The position numbers were made by a program, and so were the translations under genes. 64,000 bases of DNA from Pleurodeles waltl (lineage: Eukaryota > Chordata > Amphibia > Caudata > Salamandridae), in assembly GCF_031143425.1 (NCBI RefSeq), contig NC_090441.1:221894928-221958927 (forward strand). The letters run 5' to 3'. Positions 1 to 11,312 of this stretch are shown piece by piece (positions within the stretch are counted from its first letter, which is position 1; each line of letters starts with the position of its first letter). Under the pieces are notes generated by a model that was not told the DNA's origin, made no database searches, and saw nothing but the letters and a program-made list of their open reading frames with translations.

Positions 1-906
1 TCGTAGCATACGTTTATGATTATGTCGGATTAGTGCAATTCTAATACACCACGTTATATAAAGCACGCGTATAAATGATGACAAACTACTCTGAGGGCAC
101 ATTTTGTCCCCGTACAATCTTAATTAGTTCGGTTAATGTCACACATGATTATTTCAGCACTACGTTTAAGCGTTAATAAATCAAAACCTTCATTTTCTGC
201 TTCATCACTTCCTAGGCAGTGCCCGTCAGAAGGCCTCTTCCTCAACTGCTTTCTTTTTCCCACGATTATCACCAAAATCCTGCAAAGACAAAGGAGAAGA
301 AGGCATGCGCATTCAAATGAAGTCCGCTAAAGGCTTTGCGCACCTTCTGATGTATCACACCCACAGCGCTCCTGAAGTACGGAGGAAAATACAAAGGTTA
401 GTGAATATTTCTGAAAAGCAATTTTTGCTGAAAGGTATTTGGTGATGACAAGGCTTTATCCCAAAGATTTTGGACTTATTTTTTTTAATGTGTGTTAAAA
501 AGTATAGGGAGAAGAGTATCACAAGTGTCCAGCGCCTTTCCCCTAGTGCGTTAAGAGAGAAAGTTATTCGGGGAACTCCAGCGCTAGTGAAAAGATTTGC
601 AGGATCATGAACACCACACTTTCCCAATTCTAAGAAGACCAAGAGAGCCTCCTTGAAGCACCCGCTCCAGTTCTGAGAGAGAGCCCAGACAAGGGAGATA
701 GTTAGTAACATTCCAAGTTATAGAGACTTTACTCTGAATAGCTCTGCCTCAACTCTCACACAGACTAGGGCAAAACACCGGCATTCATCCCACCTCCTGT
801 GAGATAGTGATCCTGATTCAGTGTCCTTTCTTTCTCTTATCATCCCAACCCCTTTTCCCTTTGGTGACATTTGCAGGTGATGGTGTTTTATTCCAGTGTT
901 GGGTCT
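1..906. other. anonymous intergenic DNA
   Basis: No coding region, RNA gene or terminal repeat is supported here. The open frames are short, lack recognisable domains and have no composition that would favour one strand. The right border is the start of a decayed MITE. Confidence 0.5.
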
Positions 907-1729
907 TGGGCCCATATTTATACTTTTTGGTGCAAAACTGCGCCAACGTAGTTTTGCATCAAAACGTTTATCGCTGGCTCGCATAATTCCAAGATGCCAG
1001 CCTGACGCCAAATTTATAGAATGCCGCAAGCCGGCACTAGGCTTGGGCTACCGTCAGAAAAAAGACGTTGAGTGACGGTACAGGAGATGGAGGTTGAGCG
1101 CCAAACAATAGCTGGTTAGAGGTAGAAAAAAATGCCGCTAACCAGCCTAATGCCATTTCCGGACGCACTACCATCCATAACACATGACTCCTGTCTTATA
1201 AAAGACAGGAGTCATCCCCACTACCCCAATGGTCAGCACAGGGGACCAGTGTCCCCTGGGCATGGCTATTGCACCCAATGCCATGCAGGAGGTCCCATGT
1301 CAGCGCCCCCAACAACACTTAAACTTTTAATTACAAATACTTACCTATACTTACTCTACTTCCGTGGGATGGGGTCCCCCCTCCTCTGGTGTCCCTCCGG
1401 TGTGGGTGGGGGTGTTGTTGGGGCTTGGGGTTGACACCTGTGGGCCCATTCCATGGCATTTAGCCATAGAAATGGGTCCACCGTTCCCCTAATGCCTGGT
1501 CTGACCCAGCCGTCACTAAGCAAGTTTAACACCATTATTTGGGACCGCCTCCCACCCGTACGTCATTTTGGCATGGGGGATAATTATGACAGTATGGGGA
1601 TAGCGTCATTCTTTGGAATGGAAGGCCTACTTTGCATCTTATTGATGCAAGGTGGATTCACGCATCTAAACCACTGTGCAGAAGATGAAGCCAAGCTGTC
1701 CGCAGTGATGTACAAATACTGTACTGCCT
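907..1729. mobile_element. decayed hairpin-rich MITE
   Basis: The left end reads GGGCCCATATTTATAC and the right end near 1715-1729 is a degraded inverted version (GTACAAATACTGTAC). Inside are several hairpins: 933-958, a perfect 14-bp stem with a 4-base loop at 1184-1215, one at 1239-1256 and a short one near 1635-1650. No transposase frame is present, so it would be non-autonomous. It resembles abundant salamander repeats beginning GGGCCATATTTATAC that I remember, but this was not searched. No clean target-site duplication is visible, so the outer limits are approximate. Confidence 0.6.
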
Positions 1730-2909
1730 GAGACAGACTCCTGTTGTTTTTGCCAGAACTTTTACTTAATAAGAATTATGTTCACATCGAATTACAAGGT
1801 ATATTAAAACCCTGTGAGGGTTAATTTATAAAATCAGGGATTAGAGTTGACTGTTGTTAGATACCAATGTTCCTTAGCCCCCAATTAAGTGGGATTATTG
1901 TTACAGACAGTACTTTCACATGCAGTTGCGTTCCCTTTTGTGATACTTTTATGCAACATATTGGTCCAATATCAGATTTTCAAATTTCAAAGTATGTTTA
2001 TTTCAATTAATTAAAACCATAAACATTTACAGATCAGTGCAATATTCAAATTTAAGAGCAATTACAAATATAAAATAATAGCAGCATAGGCCAGTACCCT
2101 TTAGGGACAGTAATGTATCATAGAGGCTGGTGTGGAGTTAAAAGAAAAGCATGGGGCAATCTTTTGCTGCTTGGTGACCCTTCTGAGCATCTCCAGCGCC
2201 TAATGCTTTCGCCCCCAGTTATTGGTGCAAAGATGCTGTAAAGAGCAAAGGTGAATAGTCATGGAGGTCTGATGCTGCTGTCCCCACAACTGCCTTATGT
2301 CCTCACTGCTTCATAATCCTCTGCGGTGTGCACCTCAGCGTCTTATGTTGTTGAATCCACCCTTCCAGGCTAGTTTATAAGGTGTAGGTGCAAACTGTGC
2401 AGTAAAGAGCAAACATAGACTTATAATGCTGCTGCAATCAGACATTCTCACTCCTTTTTCTGGGCTAAAATTCAGAGATATCAGTGCAGATCGCACTCTA
2501 TGGAGCATAGATTAAGAGATTGCAATGGACCGGTTCTGGCAACTCGATTAGTTGTTATGCTGAATACTGAGGGGCAAATGTATGAGCCCATTGCACACTG
2601 TTGCGTTACCTTTGGTGACACAATGGTGGCTCAAACCTTGAAATCACATCTATGAAGCCAGGCAAAGCCACTTTGCATGGCTTTAAATAGTCTCATTAAT
2701 ATGGGGTACGCAATTCGCTGTGTTGTCTTGCTCTGCACAAGTGAGACGCAGCACACATGGACTTTGATGCATCCTCAGATTTACAAGAGCTTGCAAACCT
2801 GGGGATGGCCAAAAAATTACGCCTCCCAGGGGATGTGTTTCTATGTATGCTGCCTACTGAATCTTTTCTTCATGAGAGGGCTTGAGATGGCTTAGTAAAG
2901 GCAGCTGAA
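1730..2909. other. anonymous DNA with a small MITE-like scrap
   Basis: No gene is supported. Around 2655-2690 a short stretch (AGCCAGGCAAAGCCAC) also occurs near 62140 inside a MITE, so this part is probably a repeat fragment. The rest is AT-rich and unremarkable. Confidence 0.4.
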
Positions 2910-3740
2910 TTCAGAGATACCTCCCTGTTCTGGAAAGTAATAAATCAGCCGTTTCTTAGCGATTCATCAACCCCTGTGGTAGAGTCACATGTCCCTCCAG
3001 CAGACTGGATAACGCATTATGGTAGGATTTTTAAATCAGATAATGCGGCCATGGATTTCTCTTCTGATGAAATTATTACGGTAGGCCCTCACTATCTAAC
3101 ACCATTCCCTATTGAAAAGGTTAATAGGATATTGGAAAAATGTGTGGGTGGAAAGACCCCTGGTGGGTACCTGTAGATACTTCCAATCGTATCCTGCATT
3201 ATGGGGTGCCACTCTAACACAGGTCTGTTCAGCATTAGGGAAAGGTTGTGTTCTGGCAAGTTGGGCTGAAAGCACCATAGCACTGATTTTAAAAAGGGGG
3301 ACAGGTGGGATGCACAATGCTATAGATCACTCACTCTTCTTGATTCAACTGTTTGTAGAATTTTACTTGAAAGTTTGGAAACATGGGTGGATGAACACCA
3401 TGTGCTTACTGACTCACAATTTGGCTTTACGAGGGAAGTTGATACTTTGTAACAATGTACAAACTTAAACTTGCTTATAAACCAATATACTATAACAAAA
3501 AAAGGTCCTTATTAATGTATGTTTTGTTGATTTAACTAGTGTGTTTGATCTGGTTAATCATGTCAATTTGTGGGAGACTTTAAAACAAATGGGTGCCACA
3601 ATAGATATTATTGTCTTCTTGCCCCGGCTATATATTCGCCTGACCACAGGGATACGTTACGGTCCAAATGGAGCTTGCACCCCTGGATTTAGAGTTATGT
3701 GAGGAATTTAACTAGAGAGCATCCTTGCTCCTTTTTAGGG
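2910..3740 (+). pseudogene. LINE reverse transcriptase remnant, N-terminal half
   Basis: Conceptual translation across several frames shows the usual order of a non-LTR retrotransposon RT. First comes the pre-RT block ending in a GGKTPGG-like motif (about 3140-3170), where active elements have GKAPGPDG. Then comes a stretch like SW...I.LI.K+G (about 3255-3305), and then motif A written FVDLTSVFDLVN (about 3525-3560), close to the FVDL..AFD.V consensus. Frames change at least three times and stops intervene, so it is dead. The reading resumes at about 4211 after an unrelated insertion. The clade cannot be fixed from what remains. Confidence 0.6.
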
Positions 3741-4210
3741 GCGAGCCCAAAGCTCTGCGTCCCCTGTCATAATCTCTCTTTGGGCTTCCAACCACGCTCA
3801 TGTCACGTCAGTCACTTTCATTGGTTCGTGGGCTTGTCCTTTAAAATCCGCTTGCTTTCATTTGTGAAAGGCATGCATACATCTTGCCTTTTCCGGTGTT
3901 TAGCCCGCCTACACAGCACCTGTAAACTACTGAAATCATATGAGGCTCGATGTTTTGTGCATGATTTCCGGAATACTTTATCTGTTTATTTTTCACACAG
4001 CGCGATCGTGCTGGGGTTTACATAGCATAACGTGCTCGGTTTTTCAGTTTTTAATTGTGATCACGCTGCATTTTTTTTCTTTTGATTTGTGTGGCAAAAA
4101 AAGTCCGGTTAGGAGTTTACAACGCTAATAGCTCTAACTCGAGCAAATGCGAGACCCGTTGAATTGAAAATGCTTGTTTTTTTCTCTCGTTTCAGATAAA
4201 AGGGGTGGAT
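3741..4210. other. unidentified repeat inserted in the LINE RT
   Basis: This block interrupts the reverse transcriptase: motif A lies to its left and the catalytic-loop region to its right. It begins near AGGGGCGAGCCCAAAG and has no recognisable coding content. I did not find terminal inverted repeats or a convincing target duplication, so both the class and the exact borders are uncertain. A SINE or a short LTR is possible. Confidence 0.35.
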
Positions 4211-5400
4211 ACATTTCTGCAACGTAGAACTGCTGGTCCTCTTAAAGTCGGTGCACTCCCAACCCCAATCCTCCTTTGTGCAGACAAAAAGGGCTTCATA
4301 TCATGATCGGCCAGTGGCGTCCAACACTTGACAGATAGTTGCATCACATTTATGGAGGATAAAGACATGAAAGTCAACTTAAATAAAACATTTGTCACTG
4401 CACTTGATAAAATGAAGAAGAGAACTTACCTTGTTAAAGGTAAGTCAATAGCCGAAACTCAAACTTTTATTTATTTGGTTGTACATTTTTCTAATATTGG
4501 ATCTTGGGGCCTTCATCTGAAAATAAAAGGTTTGCGATCCTCTGAAGCTATTTTTGGATTTGCTGCCAAAACTAGGAGCAAGCCCATTAGAGAGATACTA
4601 CTCCTGAGTAAAAGTAAATGTCTCAACCATGTTGTTTATGGGCCTCCCCTGTGGGGTATGGAAAATAGAAAGTCCTTTAAAAAACTACATTTTATGCAGA
4701 GAATTGGTTGTTCTGCAGATATCGTCCAAGTACGCATTAGCGGTTCCTCATCTAGAGGACATTATTCCTATCAGTGCGCTTTTAACCTGGCATAGTGTTT
4801 GGAGTAAGTCTGGAACCAAATTTACTGAAAAGATAGTTAAACATTTTTTGGCTCTAGACTGCAGGGATAAAATTCCCTTGTTGGCCTAGGTGAGAAGTCT
4901 CCCGAATGATTTAGATAGTAATGCTAGCTTAGATGATCCAGGGAGTATTTTGCACTATTGCACATTGCTTGGTTGTAGTGAGACCAGGAGAAAAAATAGA
5001 GGAAAGGGTAGAGCAACTGCTCCAAGATATTTCACAGGCCCTGAGCAAAGGGGGCTTCAAGCTCTTCGACCCTCGTACCAGATCCCCAGGATGGAGATCA
5101 TCATGTGACAAGAGTCCGCTTCATGGCAACATTTCCAAGAATGCATGGAACGAACATCTTCCTAAATGTCTCTGTGATGGTCTGTTCATGCAATCTACTT
5201 TGCATTTGTCCTGTTTTGTGAATTGTATCAGGATAATAGGAATTGCTATTCAAAACCATTATTTAGTGCATCTAAATTATATTATTATAAAGATGCTTTT
5301 TATTATCTATGCCAGTCAAATTCGATGGACTTGCGCTTTGTAGGTTCTTCATTCATTTCCTCTACAAAAAAGCTCAGGAAAGATTTTGGGACCAGATGTA
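4211..5400 (+). pseudogene. LINE reverse transcriptase remnant, C-terminal half
   Basis: The part near 4262-4300 reads LLCADKKGFIS where a functional RT has the catalytic Y/FADD loop, so the active site is destroyed. It is followed by a long frame (4328-4795) with the VNLNKT block, a Y.V.FS..GSW..H block and a conserved WG about 115 residues in, all typical of the thumb and post-RT region of LINEs. The frame then changes and continues weakly to about 5330. Together with 2910-3740 this is one old, 5'-truncated element on the plus strand. Confidence 0.6.
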
Positions 5401-5640
5401 CAAAAATGCAATTTTGCATTTCTTAAATAGCGACTTCATAGAAATCACAATTTAAGAAATGCAAAATGCAATGTCCAAAAATACGGATTTCCAAATAGTG
5501 ATTGCTACAAAGGAGGAATCACTATAAGAAAATCGGTGTTAAGAAATCCCATTGCATTAGTGACAATGGCCCGATTTTGCATTTCCTAACTAGTGATTTC
5601 TTATTAAGAAATCGATATTTAAGAAATGCAAAACCAGGGA
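5398..5640. repeat. hairpin-rich repeat fragment
   Basis: GCAATTTTGCATTTCTTAAA-type sequence recurs in both orientations: about 5408-5430 pairs with 5449-5471, and further copies of AAGAAATGCAAAA-like sequence lie at 5570-5635. It looks like a piece of the same style of hairpin-chain element seen complete at 47834-48522. No ends were found. Confidence 0.45.
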
Positions 5641-6067
5641 TGTCAATTTGTAAAAGTCCCCCTTTGGGGGTGCACGTGTAGAGCACACATATGCCTAAGG
5701 GGCATGTTTGTGCTCTATTGCAATAAAAACGGCACTATGGGGAGCTTTTTTTAAATTGCACCTGATTACCACTGACTTCAGGTAATTGCATCTTCTAAAT
5801 GCCCAAGTCACATTTAGGAAATGCATGGTACATCAGAATTAACATATATGATGGATTACTGATTCTGGAATTTTATAACAGTTTTTATTGCATAAAAATA
5901 TTTTTTAAATTATAGTTATTATTTTGTGTTATTTGGAAGTGCATCCTTTAGGGATTTTAACAGAATAAAGATTTGATATGTTAAGTAAGTCTGCAATGGG
6001 GCTGTTTATAGGAGTCGATGGACCTCCATGCGTGGCTTCTTTTGCTGAACTTTTGTTTCTCTTTATG
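5641..6067. other. anonymous DNA
   Basis: No gene, repeat border or RNA feature could be supported in this stretch. Confidence 0.4.
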
Positions 6068-6401
6068 CCATGAAATCCTCTTTTCATGCAGGCTGCAATG
6101 GCAGTCCTGCAGAACCCTTTGCTTGGGCTCCCTATGTGTGGCAAAATATATACTGCCGTCCATAGGGATCTCCTGGAACCCCAATGCCCTGGGTACCTAG
6201 GCACCATATACTAGGGACTTATAATGGGGCACCAGTGTGCCAATTGTGGGATGAAATACAGTGATAAGAGTTACCAACAGCTACATTTAAGTGAGAGAGC
6301 ATAACTAGTGGGATCCTGGTTAGCAGCATCCCAGTAGACACAGTCTCGCACACTGACAAACAGTGGGGGTAACCATGCTAGAAAGAGGCTACTTTCCTAC
6401 A
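6068..6401 (-). mobile_element. LTR fragment (sense 5' end, copy J)
   Basis: This piece matches the first 330 or so bases (in element sense) of the long LTRs elsewhere in the window. It contains the CCCTGGGTACCTAGG and ACCATATACTAGGGA blocks and ends in GAAAGAGGCTACTTTCCTACA, the sense-strand 5' terminus. The rest of the LTR is absent on its left, so it is a truncated copy on the minus strand. Confidence 0.75.
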
Positions 6402-6542
6402 GTAGTTGCTACTGGCACTTGTGTTTTTCATGCTATTTTTTAGCGCAAACTGCATCCTTCTGTCAAAAATTGAGCTGAGGACGCATGTTATGCCAAGGTA
6501 TATTGCTAAATAATCGATTTGTTTTTAACATATTGAAACATA

Positions 6543-7017
6543 GGGGCATATTTACAAGGAACTGGTGCATCAGTCGCCCCTGCCCCACCTAACAACACCA
6601 TGGGTGTGCCATATTTACTCTCCGGCGCACCATGGCGCACGTTAGGAAAATAAAGTCAACATTTTTAATCTATTGTGGTGCTTTGCTGCACTATGGTAAA
6701 AAATGTTGACGCTAGTGCAGCAAAGAGCAAGGATTGATTAAAATGGGTAAAAATGAAGCCAAAAATGGCCCAGTGAAATTTTGTAGATTTCGTTACGCCA
6801 TTTTTGCGGGACTCCTAATGCTGGAACGCCCCTTTGAATACATTATGCCTGACGCAGACATAATGTGGCGCAAGGGGTCACAAAATGACGCAATGCATGC
6901 ATTACTCTACTTTTTAAATATGACGCGGTGAAAATTGACTCCATGAGCCACATTAGCGTAAAAATAAATGGCGCTAGTATGGCTCAAGGAAGCACTAGGG
7001 CTTTGTAAATCTGGCCC
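6543..7017. mobile_element. 475-bp MITE with 3-bp TSD
   Basis: The ends are imperfect terminal inverted repeats (left GGGGCATATTTACAAG, right CTTTGTAAATCTGGCCC). The element is flanked on both sides by ATA (6540-6542 and 7018-7020). Inside, 6655-6670 pairs with about 6697-6711 (GTCAACATTTTT / AAAAATGTTGAC). No transposase is encoded. A 3-bp duplication with GG-starting ends is compatible with the PIF/Harbinger superfamily, which usually duplicates TWA; ATA fits this only loosely, so the superfamily is a guess. Confidence 0.65.
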
Positions 7018-7020
7018 ATA

Positions 7021-8116
7021 ATTTTGTGTAACCTTCCTATAAGTTTGCATAATTGCACAAAAGCAAATTATGTGAATTTTACACGCATCTTTTAGTTGAT
7101 GAGTTAGTTAGGGGTGGGTAGTGAATTTCACTCCACCGGTGGAGTTCACTGAGTTTTGTGGGAGTTCGATAACATCTTAGCCTTCCACCACTTAGCAGAG
7201 TTTACCAGCACCCACCCCGCTCCAGACAACTTTGGGCTCAAGTGAGAGTAGTCTACATATCGGAGCATTGATCTTTTGCACAATCCAAGGAGGCACCCAT
7301 ATATTGCCTATAATATTAAAGGTGCCATGTTGCTTTTTGTTTTTCATACTAAGAAACGGATGAGCATCCTCCCCCTCCCCTGTCACCCGGGAGGCCGCAT
7401 CATTCACACTTCCTCTTCCTCTGGCCAGGCTGTCTGTAACACAGAGGTAGAGGTGGGGCTGAGACTGAGAGTGAGGAGGGCCTGTGAGCAGCGGTGGCAA
7501 TCGCTGTGAAGCTGTGATATGGAAAAGAGAACTGGGCTTGAGCTACCAACCAGTGGCCTTTTGATTCCTGACTGCTTTCTGAGGTGCTGGTGAGGCCCGG
7601 GGAGAAGACCTACCTGGCACATGCAGTGGCCTAGGATGCACTGACATGGAGGTGTGTTACATAGGGTGAGCGACACACTCACTGTGGCTGGCAAGGAGAA
7701 GTATTAGCTCTGTCTGAGGGCCCATTGCTTTGAATGTTAATGTCCTCCCAGCAACAGATCGCTACGATGTGCAAAAATGGGATTGATGTTCTGTCTGTTC
7801 TAGTGTGCTTGTGGGGCTGCCCAGGGGTGGAAGTAGGGGATGTTGGGTGATTTAGAAGGGACGGTCCCTCACCAGGTGAACTGTGGGAGGTGGTGGAAGA
7901 AACACTGATCACTCAGTGAAATGCAGAAACACTTACCCCCCAGGAGTCTCAGCTTTCCATTGAGACAACCTTCTTTCCAAGCCCCGGGCGCATCAAATAA
8001 ATGGCTGCTTTCTCAAATGTTTCAAGGCCATCCTCTGCTCTATGGTTGGGCTTGCATTGCAGTGACCCCTGACCTGCTTTGGGCCAGGAGTACACTCGGC
8101 TCCACCACATGCCTCC
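7021..8116. other. anonymous DNA upstream of the L2 element
   Basis: No coding domain is recognisable on either strand. The part nearest 8116 could belong to the 5' UTR of the following LINE, but nothing marks a boundary. Confidence 0.35.
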
Positions 8117-8660
8117 GTGCCCCTGACCCCACCGTTTGCTGCAAAAGAAGTTCAAGGCCCTCCACCACCCACAGCACTCGCCTGCGCCTCATCCCTGGTG
8201 CCCAGTGGAAGGCGTGTCTAGTATACCATGTATTTAGTTTCCATAGCTCGTATTTCATTTCTTGTTTTTGGTTTTTCACACTGTTTTTACCGTAAACTGT
8301 GCCCATTTTGTGCTCCGCTTTGTATTTGCACTCTATTTGTGTCCGTTATCTTTTCCAGCTCTCACCAGTTTCTCTGACCCAGCCACTGCGTCCCCTGCGT
8401 GCCCCTGACCTTGCCATTTGCTACAAAAGAAGTTCGAGGCCCTCCACCACCCGCAGGCACCCGTCTGCTCCTCATCCCTGGTGCCTAGTGGTAGGCATGT
8501 CTAGTATACCTTGTATTTCATTTCCATAGCTCGTATTTCATTTCTTGTTTTTGGTTTTTCATTTTTCACACTGTTTTTACTGTAAACTGTGCCCATTTTG
8601 TGCCCGTTATCTTCTGGCTCTCGCCGGTTTCTCTGACGCAGCCACTGCGTCCCCGGCGGC
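8117..8660 (+). repeat. tandem 5' UTR monomers of the L2 element
   Basis: Two diverged copies of a unit starting GTGCCCCTGACC lie at 8117 and 8399 (spacing 282 bp). A partial third begins near 8631, where CTCTGACGCAGCCACTGCG repeats sequence found at 8372 (spacing about 259 bp). The unit includes a GC-rich part and an AT-rich part with repeated TTTCATTTCTTG. Tandem promoter-bearing monomers are known at the 5' ends of some LINEs, so this may be its promoter region. That function is inferred from position only. Confidence 0.65.
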
Positions 8661-8767
8661 CACGCCCCCCTCGCGTCCCCATTGGACACTCCCTCCCGCC
8701 TCCCAGCTGCACCTCCCTTCCAACATCCACCTTTAAATGGCGGCTGCTGTGAGGCCACGCAGCGGAC

Positions 8768-9767
8768 GTGCCGCTGGCAAATCAGAGGCAAGGCCGTCTG
8801 CGCCCGTCTGTGCCTGGACCGCGCCCAGAGCCTGTCCCCCTGGTCCATGCTCCTCCGGCCCCCCCCAAGTGCCACTACTCCTCCACAGAACTCCTTGCTC
8901 TCAACCCAGGCCAGCATCCCGCCTGCGCCCAGGCCAACCCCAAACACACACATGGACCTTTCACATGCCAGTCATGCCATTTCTCCTGCACTCACAACAA
9001 CACCAGCAACACCAACAGGCACCACAACAACACCAAACCCCCCAATCACCTCAACTGCATCCTCCTTAACACCCGCTCCATCCACAAGCACGCCATCGAG
9101 CTTTGGGGCCTGCTCACCAGAAACTCTCCTGACATTGCCTTCCTCACTGAAACATGGATGAACTCCTCACCAGAACCCAACATCTCCATAGCCATCCCAG
9201 AAGGTTACAAAATCACCTGTAGAGACCGCACCAACAAACCAGGAGGAGGTATCGCCATAATACACAAAAACTCCATCAAAATTTCCACCAACACCAACAA
9301 CGCCCTAGACAACGCAGAACACCTACACTTTCAAGTACACATCAAAGCCAACACCACTCTAAGAGGAACCCTCATCTACAGACCACCAGGACCCCGCCCC
9401 ACATTCTGTGACACCATCGCCGATACTATCAGCTCCAACGCCCTCACCTCCACAGACTACATACTCCTTGGTGACCTTAACTTTCACCTGGAAAGCACCC
9501 ACAACTGCAACTCCACGGCCCTGCTGGGCAACCTTGCGAACCTTGGCCTCAAGCAACTGGTCACCTCACCCACCCACTCAGCGGGACACACGCTGGATGC
9601 CTTTTTCACCTCCAGCAGCCACATCACCTTCACTCACACCACCGAACTCCACTGCACTGACCACCACTGCGCCCAGTTCTCCTTCCTGAAACCCACCACC
9701 CACCAACAACAGCACCCTACACCCTACCGCAAGTGGAACAAGATCTCCAAAGAACACCTGATCTCCA
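8768..9767 (+). pseudogene. L2 ORF2 N-terminal part: AP endonuclease
   Basis: The frame encodes an apurinic/apyrimidinic-like endonuclease, which nicks target DNA so that the RT can prime from it. Visible motifs in order are LNTRSI (about residue 98), the catalytic-glutamate block FLTETW (about 125), YRPPG (about 203), LGDLNFH (about 234), HTLDAFF (about 273) and the terminal DHH (about 296). Upstream, a CQSCHFSC segment may be the remnant of a zinc-finger region. Codons are rich in C, matching the RT part. The frame is cut at 9767 by the Penelope-like insertion, and residues after that are not native. The start at 8768 is only the first ATG of the open frame. Confidence 0.75.
9753..9767. repeat. 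left 15-bp target-site duplication
   Basis: AACACCTGATCTCCA here is repeated exactly at 11313-11327. The pair marks the insertion at 9768-11312 within the L2 reading frame, and the LINE frame continues directly when the insert is ignored. Confidence 0.85.
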
Positions 9768-10067
9768 GAGAAAACGACGAAAAGGAGGATAATCATAGGA
9801 ATTAGCGCTCACAGTAATTCACTAAGTAGCAGTATATAATACAAGTTATACACAGTGCTCTTGACAGGAGGATCCCCCCACACCTCCCAAGTTTCTACTC
9901 GAAACACAGTAATCACAAACAGATGTCAAAGCACTCGTGAGTTGAAAGTTCAGCATTCATGGTTTTTTGTCCTGGTGTCTTATTCGCAATAATCAACCAT
10001 ACATCCGACCAGGATTAAGGGCAGAGCTGTTAATTTATTCTTGAAGTACAATGTCCTTTACAACAAC

Positions 10068-10123
10068 AGCCAACACGTGTTTCGTCCTGTGAGAGAGTTT
10101 CTCCCAAAGACTTCATCAGGGCT
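10068..10123 (-). ncRNA. hammerhead ribozyme-like motif (arm 1)
   Basis: Read on the minus strand: stem I AGCC, core CTGATGA, one extra A, stem II GTC with an inner GGGAG/CTCTC pairing, then GAC, core GAAA, a self-complementary stem III ACACGTGT, a cleavable T, and stem I closing GGCT. The order of core boxes and the adjacency of stem I to both match a minimal type I hammerhead of the sort found in Penelope-like elements, which act as dimers because stem III is so short. The additional A between the core and stem II is non-standard, so activity is uncertain. Confidence 0.55.
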
Positions 10124-10235
10124 TTCTATCTACGGCCTAATATTATTCGAAGCGACGCTACGCTACGAAACTGAAGGACTCTTTTCCTTCTTATTTTTCT
10201 GCGCGTAGATAAATATGTGTACAAATACCGATATG

Positions 10236-11008
10236 GGCAATCAATCAATCAATCAATCATTAAATTTATAAAGCGCGCTATGTACCCGTTAGGGTTTCGA
10301 GGCGCTGGGGGGGGAAGGGGGGTAGCTGCTATCGTTCGAAGAGCCATGTCTTGAGGAGTCTCCTGAAGGTGAGGAGGTCCTGGGTCTGGCGTAGTGAGGT
10401 CGGGAGTGAGTTCCAGGTCTTGGCGGCGAGGTAGGAGAAGGATCTGCCGCCCGAGGTCTTGCGCTGGATTCGGGGGACGATGGCGAGGGCAAGGTTGGCC
10501 AAGCGTAGTTGGCGTGAGGGAGCGTAGAAGTTGAGTCAGGTGTTCAGGTAGGTGGGCCCGGTGTCGTGTAGTGCCTTGTGTGCGTGGGTGAGGAGTTTGA
10601 AGGTGATCCTCTTGTCCACGGGGAGCCAGTGGAGGTCCTTCAGGTGGTGGGAGATGTGACATCGGCGGGGTATGTCGAGGATCAGGCGGGCGGATGCGTT
10701 CTGGATGCGTTGGAGTTGTTTGATGTCTTTTGTTGGGATGCCTGTGTAGAGTGCGTTGCCGTAGTCGAGTCTGCTACTGACGAGGGCTTGGGTCACCGTT
10801 TTTCTGGTTTCTGTTGGAATCCACTTGAAGATCCTGCGGAGCATGCAGAGGGTGTTAAAACAGGAAGAGGAGACAGCGTTGACCTGTTTGGACATGGTGA
10901 GAGCGGAGTCGAGGATAAAGCCGAGGTTTCGTGCGTGGCAGGCTGGGGTGGGTGGGGGGCCCAGGGCGATGGGCCACCAAGAGTCGTTCAGGGCACATGC
11001 ATGAACAC
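10236..11008 (-). pseudogene. L2 ORF2 3' fragment nested in the insertion
   Basis: On the minus strand this encodes the post-catalytic RT region of an L2 element: an LDSALTM..QVNAVSSSCFNTL-type block, RR.F.WIP.ETR, a SSRLDYGNALY motif, then the WLPV block and a C-terminal TWNSLP...LRQTQDLLTF region after a frame change near 10540. It ends with four ATTG-type units (CAATCAATCAATCAATCA on the plus strand at about 10240). It is 5' truncated, as most L2 copies are. Its orientation is opposite to the host L2, so it is a separate later insertion. Confidence 0.75.
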
Positions 11009-11101
11009 GTGGACTGACTTTTTGGGATGGAATTAATGTTGGACTCTCAGGAGAGGGATTTTAACATTTATGAAATCGCGCTACTTGCTTATTTGATAGA
11101 A

Positions 11102-11157
11102 AGCCCTGATGAAGTCTTTGGGAGCAACTCTCTCACAGGACGAAACACGTATTGGCT
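11102..11157 (+). ncRNA. hammerhead ribozyme-like motif (arm 2)
   Basis: This is the inverted partner of the motif at 10068-10123: AGCC, CTGATGA, extra A, stem II beginning GTC and ending GAC, GAAA at 11142-11145, stem III ACACGTAT, then T and GGCT. One base in stem III differs from the other arm (A where it has G) and breaks the second pair of the palindrome. This copy should therefore be the weaker of the two. Confidence 0.5.
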
Positions 11158-11312
11158 GTTGTTGTAAAGGACATTATACTTCAAGAATAAATTAACAACT
11201 TCGCCCTTTATCCTGGTCGGATGTATGGTTGATTACTGCGAATAAGACACCAGGACAAAAAAACATGAATGCTGAACTTTCAACTCACGAGTACTTTGAC
11301 ATCTGTTTGTGT

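Larger units (their letters stand above)
9768..11312. mobile_element. Penelope-like (hammerhead-bearing) insertion
   Basis: The 1545-bp block is flanked by an exact 15-bp duplication, as expected for target-primed reverse transcription. It has two inverted arms of about 215 bp, roughly 9912-10131 and 11092-11312, with short differences between them. Each arm contains a hammerhead-ribozyme-like motif. The left arm has about 144 further bases outside it that the right arm lacks. The spacer carries a separate L2 3' fragment in the opposite orientation. Penelope-like elements are known to have pseudo-LTRs in direct or inverted order with hammerhead motifs, and that is why I choose this class. No Penelope RT or GIY-YIG frame survives here. 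Confidence 0.6.

Noticed and set aside
1184..1215. Rho-independent terminator-like hairpin
   Set aside because: It is one of several hairpins inside a MITE and has no T-tract or bacterial gene context.
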